Numbered from the stretch's first letter, positions 6,199-14,390 are shown. The stretch is 21,881 bases of DNA from Candidatus Effluviviaceae Genus I sp. (GCA_016867725.1 VGIX01000032.1:1-21881), one strand, 5' to 3'. Notes: generated by a model not told the origin, from the letters alone. A program made the numbers and translations.

Positions 6199-7689
6199 AT
6201 GCTCCTTCTCTATCTCACCAGCGCTCTCTTCCTCGGGTGGTCCCTCGGCGCGAACGACGCCGCCAACGTGTTCGGCACGGCGGTCGCCACGCGCATGGTG
6301 AAGTTCGGCACGGCCGCGCTCATCTCAGGGATCTTCGTCGTGCTCGGGGCCGTCGTGTCGGGCGCCGGGGCCTCCGCCACGCTGGGCGAGCTCGGCGCCG
6401 TGAACGCCCTCGGCGGCTCCTTCATGGTCGCGCTCGCGGCGGGTCTCACCGTTCTGTGGATGACCCGAGCCGGTCTCCCGGTGTCCGTCACGCAGGCGAT
6501 CGTGGGTGGGATCGTCGGCTGGAACCTCTTCACGGGGTCGCAGACCGACGCCGGTTCGCTTGCCACCATCGTGTCCACGTGGGTCGCTTGTCCGATCCTC
6601 GCCGCAGCGCTCGCCGGACTCATGTTCGTCGGGCTTCGGTGGTTCCTGGCGCGGCGCGAGGTGCACATCCTCGAGCGTGACTCGCTCACGCGGATCGGGC
6701 TTCTCCTCGTCGGGGCCTTCGGCGCGTACGCGCTTGGAGCCAACAACATCGCGAACGTCGTGGGCGTGTTCGTCCCGGCTGTGCCCGCGGGGTCGGTGCG
6801 GCTCCTGGGCGCGGTGTCGTTCTCGCACGCGCAGATCCTCTTCCTCATCGGAGGGCTCGCCATCGCGGCCGGTGTCTACACCTACTCGAAGCGCGTGATG
6901 ATGACCGTCGGCAAGGACCTCTTCAGGCTCACGCCGGTCGCCGGGCTCATCGTCGTGGCGGCGCACTCGATCGTCCTGTTCCTGTTCGCGTCGGAGGGGC
7001 TCCGGGACTGGCTCGTCTCGCGCCGGCTCCCGGCCATCCCCCTCGTTCCCGTGTCGAGCTCCCAGGCGGTGATCGGCGCGATCGTGGGGATCGCCATCGC
7101 GAAGGGCGGGAGGAACATCAAACTCGGGGTCCTGGGGCGCGTGGCAGGGGGATGGGTCGCGACGCCGGTCGCGGCCGGACTGCTCTCGTTCTTCGGTCTC
7201 TTCTTCCTGCAGAACGTCTTCACGCTCACGGTGCAGCAGCCGATCCCGTACGAGATCACGAAGCCGGCGCGCGCCCGTCTCGTGGCCCAGGGTGCTTCCG
7301 AGGAGGCGCTCTCGCCGCTCGTGGGCCAGCGATTCGCGAACGCGAGGGCGTTCAAGGCTGCCGTCAGGCGAGCGGAGGGACTCGGAGATGCCGACGTCAG
7401 GCTCTTCCTCGATGCAGCCGAGATCAGACGCTACGTGATCGACCCCGCGAAGATCCCCCGGCTGGACCTGGACCTCCTCACGCCGGGGCAGGTCGCCGCC
7501 ATCCGCTCTCTCACGTGGAGGACGTACACGCACAGGTGGCAGCTTCGCGACGCGCTCGTGGCGGCGAGCGACCACTGGGCGTTCCTTCCGGACACGAGGC
7601 GAAACTACGCCCACAACAAGAACCTGGAGACGAAGCTCCGCTACGTCCAGGCCGCGTTCCGCGTGTACGAGATCGGTCCCGGTCAGTAG
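6199..7689 (+). CDS. pit: PiT-family inorganic phosphate permease with C-terminal extension
   Basis: 496 residues, inner membrane. The two family signatures are present: GANDAANVFGTAVATRMV at about 17-34 and GANNIANVVGVFVPA at about 180-194, marking the two inverted halves that carry phosphate with H+ or Na+. The membrane core ends near residue 340. About 155 soluble residues follow (starting QPIPYEITKPARARL), rich in charged residues and ending RYVQAAFRVYEIGPGQ. E. coli PitA is of similar total length but gets it from a central loop, so this C-terminal block is unusual. GGAGG precedes the ATG. It is the second gene of the DUF47-pit-hydrolase operon. Sulfate transport, known for some PiT relatives (CysP), is less likely given the DUF47 partner. 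Confidence 0.92.
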   Translation: MLLLYLTSALFLGWSLGANDAANVFGTAVATRMVKFGTAALISGIFVVLGAVVSGAGASATLGELGAVNALGGSFMVALAAGLTVLWMTRAGLPVSVTQAIVGGIVGWNLFTGSQTDAGSLATIVSTWVACPILAAALAGLMFVGLRWFLARREVHILERDSLTRIGLLLVGAFGAYALGANNIANVVGVFVPAVPAGSVRLLGAVSFSHAQILFLIGGLAIAAGVYTYSKRVMMTVGKDLFRLTPVAGLIVVAAHSIVLFLFASEGLRDWLVSRRLPAIPLVPVSSSQAVIGAIVGIAIAKGGRNIKLGVLGRVAGGWVATPVAAGLLSFFGLFFLQNVFTLTVQQPIPYEITKPARARLVAQGASEEALSPLVGQRFANARAFKAAVRRAEGLGDADVRLFLDAAEIRRYVIDPAKIPRLDLDLLTPGQVAAIRSLTWRTYTHRWQLRDALVAASDHWAFLPDTRRNYAHNKNLETKLRYVQAAFRVYEIGPGQ

Positions 7690-7700
7690 GAGGTGAGTCC

Positions 7701-9287
7701 ATGCTCCGCGCAACGGCCGTCGTCTGGATGGTCCTCGCCCTCGCGTTCTCTGCGGCGCAGGCCGCGCCCGCCGCGCCGGGAGTCCGCGGCTGGCAGGCGG
7801 CCCTCGACGAGCTTCTCGCCGCGCCGCAGGGCGCCGACACCGAGCGGCTCATCGGCGAGATCGTCGCGGCGCGCCCCGCGTGGAACGACGTCGCGGCCCG
7901 GATCGAGGCTGCCGAGTTCCCCGCGCCGGCGACCCTCGGCGAGCCGATCCTGAGCTCGGTCACCGTGGCCGACACGCTGGAGCTCCCGTGGGTGCTCGTC
8001 GCGCCGCCGGGCTACGACGCGGCCGTTCCCACGCCGCTCCTCGTCGTGCTCCACGGCGGCGTCTCCCGCGCGCGGCCGGAGGAGGACCCGGTCGCCTACG
8101 TCGCCGACGACCCGTTCGCCGCGCTCGCGGCGCGCGAGGGGTGGATCGCGCTCTTCCCGTTCGGGCAGCTCGGGGCGACGTGGTGGGACCGGGTCGGCAT
8201 GGCGAACGTCCGGGACCTCGTGCGGACGGTGAAGCGCGAGTGCAACGTGGACGACGACCGCGTGTGGCTCGGCGGGTTCTCGGACGGCGCGTCGGCCGCC
8301 TTCCTGTACGGGATGGTCGCGCCGAACGACTACGCGGCCTTCGTCGCGCTCAACGGTCACATCGGCGTCGGAAGTCTCGACGGCGACCTCCCGACCTACG
8401 CTCCGAACCTCGCCAACACGCCCGTGTACGCGGTCACGACGTTCGACGACCAGCTCTATCCGTCGAGCCTCATGCGTCGAACGCTCGACATGGCGCGCGC
8501 GGCGGGCGGCGAGGTGTTCTACCGCGAGCTTCCCGGCCGGCACGACTTCGACTATGCCGACGAGGAGTTGCCGCGGATCGCCGCGTTCCTCATGCGACAC
8601 CCGCGCGACCCGTTCCCCACGCGGATCGTCTGGGAGAGCGCGCTCCCCGAGTTCGGCGCATGCCGCTGGCTTGCCGTCGACCGCGTGAGCCTGAGCGACC
8701 CCGAACCGTGGCACGGCGACTTCAACGTCGCCCTGCCCGACGACAGGGTGAGCGTCGGGTTCTTCCCCGACTGGAGCTACGAAGGAGACGGCGTGCTCGT
8801 CGGCGGGCTGCCCGACGGGGACACGGCCGCGCGGCGCGTCGGGCTCTCCGCGGGCGACGTGATCGTCGCGGGCGGCGGCGCGCCCATCAGGACCGGAGAC
8901 GACCTCAACGACTACAAAGCGCGCCTCGTGCGCGGCGGGCCCATCAGCCTCACGGTGCTCAGGGGCGGCGCGCGCGTCGCTCTGGACGGCCGCGTCCCGG
9001 AGCCGGGCGCCTACAACTGCTTCAAGCGGGAACTCCCTTCCGCCCTCGCGAGGGCGAGCTTCTCGGCCAACCGCGTGGACGTCGAGGCGTCGCGCGTCGG
9101 CGCGTTCCGCGTGCTCGTGCACCCGGACATGTTCCGGCTGGACAGGAACGTCGTCGTGTCGGTGAACGGGAACGTCGTCTTCGACGCGCCGGTGGTCCCG
9201 GACGTCGGCTTCCTGCTGAGGCGCTTCCTCGAGCACCGCGACCGGAAGCTCCTCTACGTCGCGGAGATCCCGATCACGCTCGAGTAG
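7701..9287 (+). CDS. Exported alpha/beta-hydrolase (esterase-like) fused to a PDZ domain
   Basis: 528 residues. The start at 7701 is set by AGGAGG 8 bases upstream and a signal peptide (MLRATAVVWMVLALAFSAAQA). The hydrolase domain (about 85-315) contains LLVVLHGG (oxyanion region), GGFSDGAS with nucleophile Ser194, a candidate acid in TTFDDQLYP and the His in GRHDFD. This is the layout of the LpqC/PHB-depolymerase/phospholipase-carboxylesterase group. A PDZ-like domain (about 360-435, GVLVGGLPDGDTAARRVGLS then AGDVIVAGGG) and a beta-rich C-terminus (about 465-528) follow. It starts 11 bases after pit, so it shares that operon. Its substrate is unknown. The 3' end overlaps the convergent aminotransferase gene by 14 bases. 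Confidence 0.85.
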   Translation: MLRATAVVWMVLALAFSAAQAAPAAPGVRGWQAALDELLAAPQGADTERLIGEIVAARPAWNDVAARIEAAEFPAPATLGEPILSSVTVADTLELPWVLVAPPGYDAAVPTPLLVVLHGGVSRARPEEDPVAYVADDPFAALAAREGWIALFPFGQLGATWWDRVGMANVRDLVRTVKRECNVDDDRVWLGGFSDGASAAFLYGMVAPNDYAAFVALNGHIGVGSLDGDLPTYAPNLANTPVYAVTTFDDQLYPSSLMRRTLDMARAAGGEVFYRELPGRHDFDYADEELPRIAAFLMRHPRDPFPTRIVWESALPEFGACRWLAVDRVSLSDPEPWHGDFNVALPDDRVSVGFFPDWSYEGDGVLVGGLPDGDTAARRVGLSAGDVIVAGGGAPIRTGDDLNDYKARLVRGGPISLTVLRGGARVALDGRVPEPGAYNCFKRELPSALARASFSANRVDVEASRVGAFRVLVHPDMFRLDRNVVVSVNGNVVFDAPVVPDVGFLLRRFLEHRDRKLLYVAEIPITLE

Positions 9288-10512
9288 CGCCCGCGCGTCC
9301 TTCGGCGAGGAGTTCCCCGAGCGCCCGCGCCAGGACCTCGTACTGCGCGCGCGAGTTGTAGATTTGCGCGGAGATCCTCACGATGCTCCCGGGCCCCGTC
9401 GGGCACGCCAGGACGGGGACCTCGATCCCGTACCGCTCCCGAAGCGCCTTCTCCATCGGATCGAACGCGAGCGCCGTCGTCTCGAAGCGGTACGGCCCGC
9501 GGGCGAACGGCACGCTCGCGAGCGTCCCGATCATGCTCTCGGGGCACGGCGGGTCCACGTCGAGCGTCTCGCAGAGGAGCGTGCGCGCGGCCAGCGCGAG
9601 GGCGCGGTTGCGCGCCATGAGTTCCGGCCAGCCGCCGGGGAGGAGCGATCCGAGGAACCGGATCGCGACGGGGACGCAGAGCGCGGGGGTCGGGTCGTCC
9701 GTCCCGGTCCAGTCGAACTCGAGCCTGAACCTCGGTCGGTCGGCGCGCGTCGAGTTCGCGCCGTGGCTCACGGTCAGGGGATGGACGGCTCCCTGCCTGT
9801 CGCGCCGCACGCAGAGGAGCGCGGCGCCCTTCGGCGCGCAGAGCCACTTGTGGCAGTTGCCGACGTAGTAGGCGGACCCAAGCGCGCGGACATCGAGCGG
9901 CAGCATGCCGGGCGCGTGCGCTCCGTCCACGAGCGTGTCGATGCCCCGCGCCGCGAGCTCGCGGACGAGCCGCTCGATGGGCATCACCATGCCCGTGAGG
10001 CTCGTCACGTGGTCGAAGAGGCCGAGCTTCGTTCGAGGCGTCACGCGCGCGAGCACGGCGCTGACGACGTCGTCGGGCGAGTCGCACGGGAATGGGACGT
10101 CGGCGAACACGACGCGCGCGCCGGTGCGCGCTGCGACGAAGTCGAGCGCGTTCCGGCAGGCGTTGTACTCGTGGCTCGTCGTGACGAGCTCGTCGCCGGG
10201 CTCGAAGCGGAGCGACCTGAGGACCGTGCTCACGCCCGTCGTCGCGTTCGGCACGAACGCGAGGTCGTCCGGATCGGCCCCCACGAACGCGGCGAGCGTC
10301 GCGCGGGCCTCGTCGAGGAGCGGCTCGAGATCGCGGACGAGGAACTGGACCGGCTGCCGCTCGAGGCGGGCACGGATGCGCGCCTGCGCGGCGAGGACGG
10401 GCGTGGGGCAGGCCCCGAACGACCCGTGGTTGAGGAAGAGAACGTCCGGGTCGAGCGACCAGTAGCGGGCAAACTCGGATCCGGACCGCGGGCACCTCAT
10501 GCCGTCCGCCAT
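9274..10512 (-). CDS. Class V aminotransferase family PLP enzyme
   Basis: 412 residues of fold-type I PLP enzyme, cytoplasmic. Early LFLNHGSFGACP and PNATTGVSTVLRS bind the cofactor phosphate; VDGAHAPGM holds Asp196 and His199; HKWLCAPKGAA gives the Schiff-base Lys222. This fits the isopenicillin-N epimerase/cysteine-desulfurase-like branch. No persulfide-forming cysteine loop can be assigned, so cysteine desulfurase is less likely than an epimerase, lyase or transaminase; the substrate is open. The start ATG at 10512 follows GAGGA about 10 bases upstream; ATG 10500 is the alternative. It lies 22 bases after the zinc-ribbon gene and is probably cotranscribed. Confidence 0.88.
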   Translation of the reverse strand: MADGMRCPRSGSEFARYWSLDPDVLFLNHGSFGACPTPVLAAQARIRARLERQPVQFLVRDLEPLLDEARATLAAFVGADPDDLAFVPNATTGVSTVLRSLRFEPGDELVTTSHEYNACRNALDFVAARTGARVVFADVPFPCDSPDDVVSAVLARVTPRTKLGLFDHVTSLTGMVMPIERLVRELAARGIDTLVDGAHAPGMLPLDVRALGSAYYVGNCHKWLCAPKGAALLCVRRDRQGAVHPLTVSHGANSTRADRPRFRLEFDWTGTDDPTPALCVPVAIRFLGSLLPGGWPELMARNRALALAARTLLCETLDVDPPCPESMIGTLASVPFARGPYRFETTALAFDPMEKALRERYGIEVPVLACPTGPGSIVRISAQIYNSRAQYEVLARALGELLAEGRAGATRA

Positions 10513-10534
10513 GGGAGGATCGTCCTCGCGCGGG

Positions 10535-10717
10535 CTACTTCGATGCGGGCGCCTTCCTCCAGTTCGTCGAGCACCCGCAGTTCATGCACTGGGGGAACTC
10601 CTCGCCGGCCTTGAACTCGTGGGCGTCCACGCCGCCCTCGGTGTTGCAGATCTCGCAGAGGTAGCGGCCGGTCGCGGGCACCTTGTCGCCCGGGCCGAAC
10701 GTCTCCTTCTCCTTCAT
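10535..10717 (-). CDS. Small zinc-ribbon protein (60 aa)
   Basis: 60 residues from ATG 10717, which has AAGGAGA 6 bases upstream; a longer in-frame start at 10762 lacks support. Two CxxC knuckles, CEIC and CMNC, flank a central FKAGEEFPQ, giving a four-cysteine zinc or rubredoxin-like ribbon. The pattern (FGPGDKVPATGRYLC then GEEFPQCMNCG) belongs to a widespread family of tiny ribbon proteins without a proven role. It heads an apparent two-gene operon with the aminotransferase and lies divergent from mutY. It probably binds one Zn2+. Confidence 0.85.
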   Translation of the reverse strand: MKEKETFGPGDKVPATGRYLCEICNTEGGVDAHEFKAGEEFPQCMNCGCSTNWRKAPASK

Positions 10718-10792
10718 GGCTGTCTCCTTGCGCCGGCGCGCGGCGGGTCGTGTTGGCCTCATCTGGGGCGCGGGCTCGCGCCCGCGTCGGAC

Positions 10793-10821
10793 AGTCTACC
10801 GGACGCGGGTGCGCTTCGCAA
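10793..10821 (-). promoter_or_regulatory. Candidate promoter for the zinc-ribbon/aminotransferase operon
   Basis: On the minus strand TTGCGA (10821-10816), 17 bases, TAGACT (10798-10793), each 4/6. The -10 box is identical to the one at 282-287. Transcription would begin near 10786, just before a 7-bp hairpin (GGGCGCG/CGCGCCC, 10766-10783), giving a leader of about 70 bases. Confidence 0.4.
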
Positions 10822-10880
10822 GCCGGGCATCGCGGGCACGCTCGCGCGCCGCTGACGCGCTCGTGACGCCGCGGATCGCG

Positions 10881-10889
10881 TGATATCAT
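10881..10889 (+). promoter_or_regulatory. Extended -10 element at the start of mutY
   Basis: TGATATCAT matches TGn-TATCAT (5/6), with no clear -35 box. It overlaps the first possible ATG (10888) and sits 7 bases before the second (10897), so if used it would give a leaderless mRNA beginning at ATG 10897. Confidence 0.35.
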
Positions 10890-12036
10890 GGAGCGCATGC
10901 ACAGACGCGACACCTCGCGGCGGGGGACCTTCTCCCGCGCGCTTCTCCGCTGGTACGACGCGGATCATCGCGACCTTCCGTGGCGAAGGACGAAGGACCC
11001 GTACGCCGTGTGGGTCTCGGAGGTGATGCTCCAGCAGACGCAGGCGGCGCGCGTCGCGGAGTGCTGGCCGCGGTTCCTCGCGAGGTTCCCGAGCGTGCGC
11101 GCGCTCGCCGAGGCGGCGGAGGACGACGTCCTGGCCGCGTGGTCGGGTCTTGGGTACTACCGCCGGGCGCGGGCGCTCCTCGAGGGGGCGCGCGCCGTCG
11201 TCTCGGAGCGCGAGGGCGTCCTCCCCGCGACGGCCGACGAGCTCAGGGGCCTGCCGGGGGTGGGGGAGTACACGGCCGCGGCGGTCGCCAGCATCGCGTT
11301 CGGCGAGGTCGTGCCGGTGCTCGACGCGAACGCCGCGCGCGTCTTCGGGCGCGTGGCCGCGCGCCGCGCGGACGCCTCGACGGCCGCCGGCCGGGGGCGA
11401 CTTCTCGCCGAGGGCGCGCAGCTCATCGACCCCGCCCGCCCCGGCGACTGGAACCAGGCCGTCATGGAGCTCGGCGCCACGGTGTGCCTGCCGGCGCCTC
11501 GGTGCGACGAATGCCCTGTTCGCCGCCACTGCCTCGGGCGCCGCTCGGGGCGGCCGGCCGCGTATCCTGGGTCCGGGCGACGGGTCACCTCGGTCGGCGT
11601 CACGGAGGCGTCGGCGCTCGTCATCCGTCGCGGGCGCGTTCTCCTTGTTCGCGGCGAGCATCCCAGGGGATGGTGGAAGGGACTCTGGGCGCTTCCGAGG
11701 AGCCACGGTCCAGCGGCCGCGGACCCCGCGGTTCTCACGGCGGAAGTGCGGCGGCTCACCGGCGTCTCGTGCCGGTTCGCCGGGCCGCCGGTCGCAGCGC
11801 GGTACTCGGTCACGAGGCATCGCGTGACGATGCTCGTGTTCCGAGCGACGCGCGTGACGGGCAGGATCGCTTCCGGAGGGTCGGCGGCGTGGTTCGACGC
11901 GGCGCGGCTCGTTGAGGCGGGCGCGCCCGCCCTGCCGGCACCCGACAGGCGGGCGATCGCCGCGGCGGCCGGTCCGCGCGCGGCTTCCGGCGGCCCGGCG
12001 AGAGCGGCTACTGTCCGAGGACGTACGCGAAGATGA
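10888..12036 (+). CDS. mutY: A/G-specific adenine DNA glycosylase MutY
   Basis: 382 residues. MutY removes adenine mispaired with 8-oxoguanine. Visible motifs are SEVMLQQTQ with catalytic Glu45, the helix-hairpin-helix LPGVGEYTAAAVASIAF (about 122-138), VLDANAARVF with catalytic Asp146, and a 4Fe-4S site C200-x5-C206-x2-C209-x5-C215 (the first spacing is one residue shorter than E. coli's x6). A NUDIX-like C-terminal domain (about 232-350) reads 8-oxoG. The start is uncertain: ATG 10888 overlaps a -10-like element, and ATG 10897 may be the true, leaderless start. The 3' end overlaps the convergent deoxyhypusine-synthase-like gene by 29 bases, and the last 30 or so Ala/Arg-rich residues look non-conserved. 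Confidence 0.94.
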   Translation: MERMHRRDTSRRGTFSRALLRWYDADHRDLPWRRTKDPYAVWVSEVMLQQTQAARVAECWPRFLARFPSVRALAEAAEDDVLAAWSGLGYYRRARALLEGARAVVSEREGVLPATADELRGLPGVGEYTAAAVASIAFGEVVPVLDANAARVFGRVAARRADASTAAGRGRLLAEGAQLIDPARPGDWNQAVMELGATVCLPAPRCDECPVRRHCLGRRSGRPAAYPGSGRRVTSVGVTEASALVIRRGRVLLVRGEHPRGWWKGLWALPRSHGPAAADPAVLTAEVRRLTGVSCRFAGPPVAARYSVTRHRVTMLVFRATRVTGRIASGGSAAWFDAARLVEAGAPALPAPDRRAIAAAAGPRAASGGPARAATVRGRTRR

Positions 12037-12976
12037 GCGGGGCGACGATCGAGGCGTCGGAGTTGATGCTGAACTTCGGCGTCTTCTCGTCCAGCTTGTA
12101 CCAGGTGATCTTCTCCGACGGCGCGGCGCCGGAGTAGGAGCCGTACGATGTCGTGCTGTCGGTGATCTGCGCGAAGTACGCCCAGTACGGGATCTTCTTC
12201 CGCATGTCCTGGATGATCATCGGCACCGCGCAGATGGCGAAGTCGCCCGGGATGCCGCCGCCGATCTGGAAGAACCCCACCGGGACGCCCTTCCTGCAGC
12301 GCTTGAGGTACCAGTCCGCGAGGTAGGCGAGCTGCTCGGTGCCGGACCGCACGGCGCGGTGGCTCTTGATCACGCCCATCATCACGTGGGCCGTGAACAT
12401 GTTCCCCAGCGTGGAGTCCTCCCACCCCGGCGACAGGATGGGGATGCCCTTCTCCTTGGCGGCGAGGACCCACGAGCGCTCCGGCGGGATCTGGTACTTC
12501 TTCGCAAGCCCCGGGATGTCGAGGAGCTCGTAGATGAACTCGTACGGGAAGCGCGGCTTCCCCTTGTTCGCGGCGTCCTTCCACAGCTCGACGAGGAGCC
12601 TGTAGGTGTGGCGCATCACGGACTCGGGGATGCAGGTGTCCGTCACGCGGTTGAGGCCCTTGTCGCGGAGCCGCGCCTCGTCGCGCTGCGTGAGCGACCG
12701 GTAGTGCGGGACCATCTCGTACTCGTCGTGCGCGAAGAGGTTGAAGATGTCCTCCTCGAGGTTCGCGGCGGTGCACGAGATGATGTGGACCTTGTCCTGC
12801 CTGATCATCTCCGCAAGCGAGATCCCCAGCTCCCCGGTGCTCATCGCCCCTGCCATCGCCAGGAGCATCTCGCCGCCCCCGTCGAGGTGACGGCGCCACG
12901 CCTTCGCCGCGTCAACGGTCTCGCGCGCGTTGAAGTGCCTGAAGTGCGTGTCCATGAACGAGCTGACGGTTCTCAT
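12008..12976 (-). CDS. Deoxyhypusine synthase family protein (bacterial type)
   Basis: 322 residues, cytoplasmic. Family blocks are visible: MAGAMSTGELG, CTAANLEEDIF, SPGWEDSTLGNMF, QIGGGIPGD and SGAAPSEKITWYKL. In the eukaryotic enzyme this last block contains the lysine that carries the aminobutyl group; the equivalents here are Lys294, with Trp292 and Glu288 also kept. The two acidic residues of the eukaryotic GSDSG region are tyrosines here (SYGSYSG), and the spermidine-contacting histidine after GGG is missing. Bacteria lack eIF5A, so it more likely makes a polyamine (homospermidine-synthase-like) or modifies another amine. GAGGGGGGA precedes the ATG. It is convergent with mutY. Confidence 0.85.
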   Translation of the reverse strand: MRTVSSFMDTHFRHFNARETVDAAKAWRRHLDGGGEMLLAMAGAMSTGELGISLAEMIRQDKVHIISCTAANLEEDIFNLFAHDEYEMVPHYRSLTQRDEARLRDKGLNRVTDTCIPESVMRHTYRLLVELWKDAANKGKPRFPYEFIYELLDIPGLAKKYQIPPERSWVLAAKEKGIPILSPGWEDSTLGNMFTAHVMMGVIKSHRAVRSGTEQLAYLADWYLKRCRKGVPVGFFQIGGGIPGDFAICAVPMIIQDMRKKIPYWAYFAQITDSTTSYGSYSGAAPSEKITWYKLDEKTPKFSINSDASIVAPLIFAYVLGQ

Positions 12977-13032
12977 GGAAGTCCCCCCTCACGGGTGCGT
13001 CGCGTTCCGCCGCCGCGGTGCGTCGAGGTCCG

Positions 13033-13061
13033 ACCATACTACGGCGCGGTCCTGAAGGCAA
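13033..13061 (-). promoter_or_regulatory. Candidate promoter for the deoxyhypusine-synthase-like gene
   Basis: On the minus strand TTGCCT (13061-13056), a 17-base spacer and TATGGT (13038-13033), 4/6 each. It lies downstream of the hairpin at 13086-13115 and about 57 bases before the ATG at 12976, so this gene probably has its own transcript. Confidence 0.4.
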
Positions 13062-13085
13062 CCCCGCGGGCCGCCCACCAAACGA

Positions 13086-13115
13086 GCGCCCCGCCGGGTT
13101 TGACCGGCGGGGCGC
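13086..13115 (-). terminator. 12-bp GCCCCGCCGG-type terminator hairpin
   Basis: Arms GCGCCCCGCCGG (13086-13097) and CCGGCGGGGCGC (13104-13115) pair perfectly around a 6-base loop, 34 bases beyond the stop of the secreted protein at 13150. On the minus strand TCGTTTGG follows. The GCCCCGCCGG core is shared with the hairpin at 223-251. Confidence 0.65.
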
Positions 13116-13149
13116 GGTGCGTGGGTCGCTTCTTCCGAGACCGCAGAGC

Positions 13150-14193
13150 CTACCTGTAGAGCGCCTTGATGGTGCCCCAGCTCGTGTTCTCGACGGGCGA
13201 GTAGCCCTCCTCGTAGAACCGGAGGACGTACTTCGAGCCGCAGGGGATGCTGAGCCAGCCGTCGATGGACACGACGATGGTGTACTCCACGCCGGCGGTC
13301 ATCGCGTAGGTCATGCATCCGAGGTAGCCCTGCGTTGTCGCGATCGAGGTCAGGTTGTAGCTCACGCAGTCGGTGGTGCCGATCCACATCCTGCCGGGGA
13401 AGCTCGTGCAGAGGCAGGCGTTGACGACGATGTTGGTCGTCGGCGTGAAGTGGAACCAGTCCATGTCGCGGTAGTAGTTGGCGTCGTAGTTGCCGCTCTC
13501 GCCGCAGACCGTCGTGTTGAGCGCGAGCGCGTCGAACTTGTAGGGCGTCACGTTGCAGCCGCCGTTGTACGTGTCAACGTAACCGTCGTAGCAGGTCGGC
13601 TCCTGGTTCACGATCGCGCCCGGCGGGCAGTAGTTCGGGTCGCACGGCTGCGGCGGCACGACCGCACGGATGTGGAACTCGTATGCGCCGTAGTCGCCGG
13701 CGTATCCGTCAACCACGATCCAGTACGTGTTGCCCGCGTACGCCCACATGCTCTCGATGTAGGACCTGTAGGACGGCCCGGAGCAGAGGCTGCTGTCGTC
13801 GTTGCAGGCGTAGGGCACGCCCGGGGTGTACGTGTTCTCGTACACGTAGAGCTTCGTGTCGTAGCCGGAGTTGCAGGTGTAGATGTTGAGGAGCTGCGTG
13901 GTCGTCGGCGTGTACTTGTACACGACGTCGGGCGATGTCGAGCCCGTGTACGGGCAGGACTCGTCGTAGTCGTTGGCGTAGCCGACGGTGGTGCCGGTGT
14001 CGTCGAAGGGGACGGCGCCGATCACGAAGGCCGTGGCGAACGTGTCGCCGCCCTGGGTCTTTCCATCGGGCTCGGGGGGCATCACGGGAGGCACGTCCTT
14101 CACCGGCATCACATTCGACAGCGACGCGCTGTTCGCCGACGCGCACGCGGTGACAGCGAGCAGGGCTGCAAGAGCGAGGATAACGAGTCTCAT
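13150..14193 (-). CDS. Secreted PPC-type protein with WG-x-IK-x-LYR tail
   Basis: 347 residues. The N-terminus MRLVILALAALLAVTACASA is a signal peptide containing a lipobox-like VTAC, so Cys17 may be lipidated; ordinary cleavage is the alternative. Two beta-rich repeats follow. The first (about 45-180) carries GGDTFATAFVIGAVPFDDTG, DVVYKYTPTTTQLLNIYTC, YDTKLYVYEN and GAYEFHI, typical of bacterial pre-peptidase C-terminal (PPC) domains. The second (about 185-335) carries DMDWFHFTPTTNIVVNACLC and GKxYVLRF-like strands. Many cysteines suggest disulfides. It ends SPVENTSWGTIKALYR, the tail also found on the three small paralogs near 3.3-5.3 kb. No catalytic motif is visible; a surface or binding role is possible. 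Confidence 0.85.
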   Translation of the reverse strand: MRLVILALAALLAVTACASANSASLSNVMPVKDVPPVMPPEPDGKTQGGDTFATAFVIGAVPFDDTGTTVGYANDYDESCPYTGSTSPDVVYKYTPTTTQLLNIYTCNSGYDTKLYVYENTYTPGVPYACNDDSSLCSGPSYRSYIESMWAYAGNTYWIVVDGYAGDYGAYEFHIRAVVPPQPCDPNYCPPGAIVNQEPTCYDGYVDTYNGGCNVTPYKFDALALNTTVCGESGNYDANYYRDMDWFHFTPTTNIVVNACLCTSFPGRMWIGTTDCVSYNLTSIATTQGYLGCMTYAMTAGVEYTIVVSIDGWLSIPCGSKYVLRFYEEGYSPVENTSWGTIKALYR

Positions 14194-14384
14194 TGTCTCT
14201 CTTCTCCCTTGTTCACAGGGGGCATGCTGCGGAGTTCATCCACACGAGTCCGGTCTGAGCGGCCGCCTCACCTCCTGCTTCCGTGCACGTTCGTTCACTC
14301 GCCTTCCGATGCCGCATCCCGCGCACCGCTCGATGCTCGCCGGCGATGTCACCGGACGGCCGTTGCCGACCCACGCGGGGCGAC

Positions 14385-14390
14385 AGTATA
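14385..14390 (-). promoter_or_regulatory. Candidate -10 box for the secreted PPC protein
   Basis: TATACT (5/6) on the minus strand, with TGCACG (3/6) 17 bases upstream as a weak -35. The palindrome at 14414-14428 lies at or just upstream of the -35 region, so an operator role is conceivable. Confidence 0.35.
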
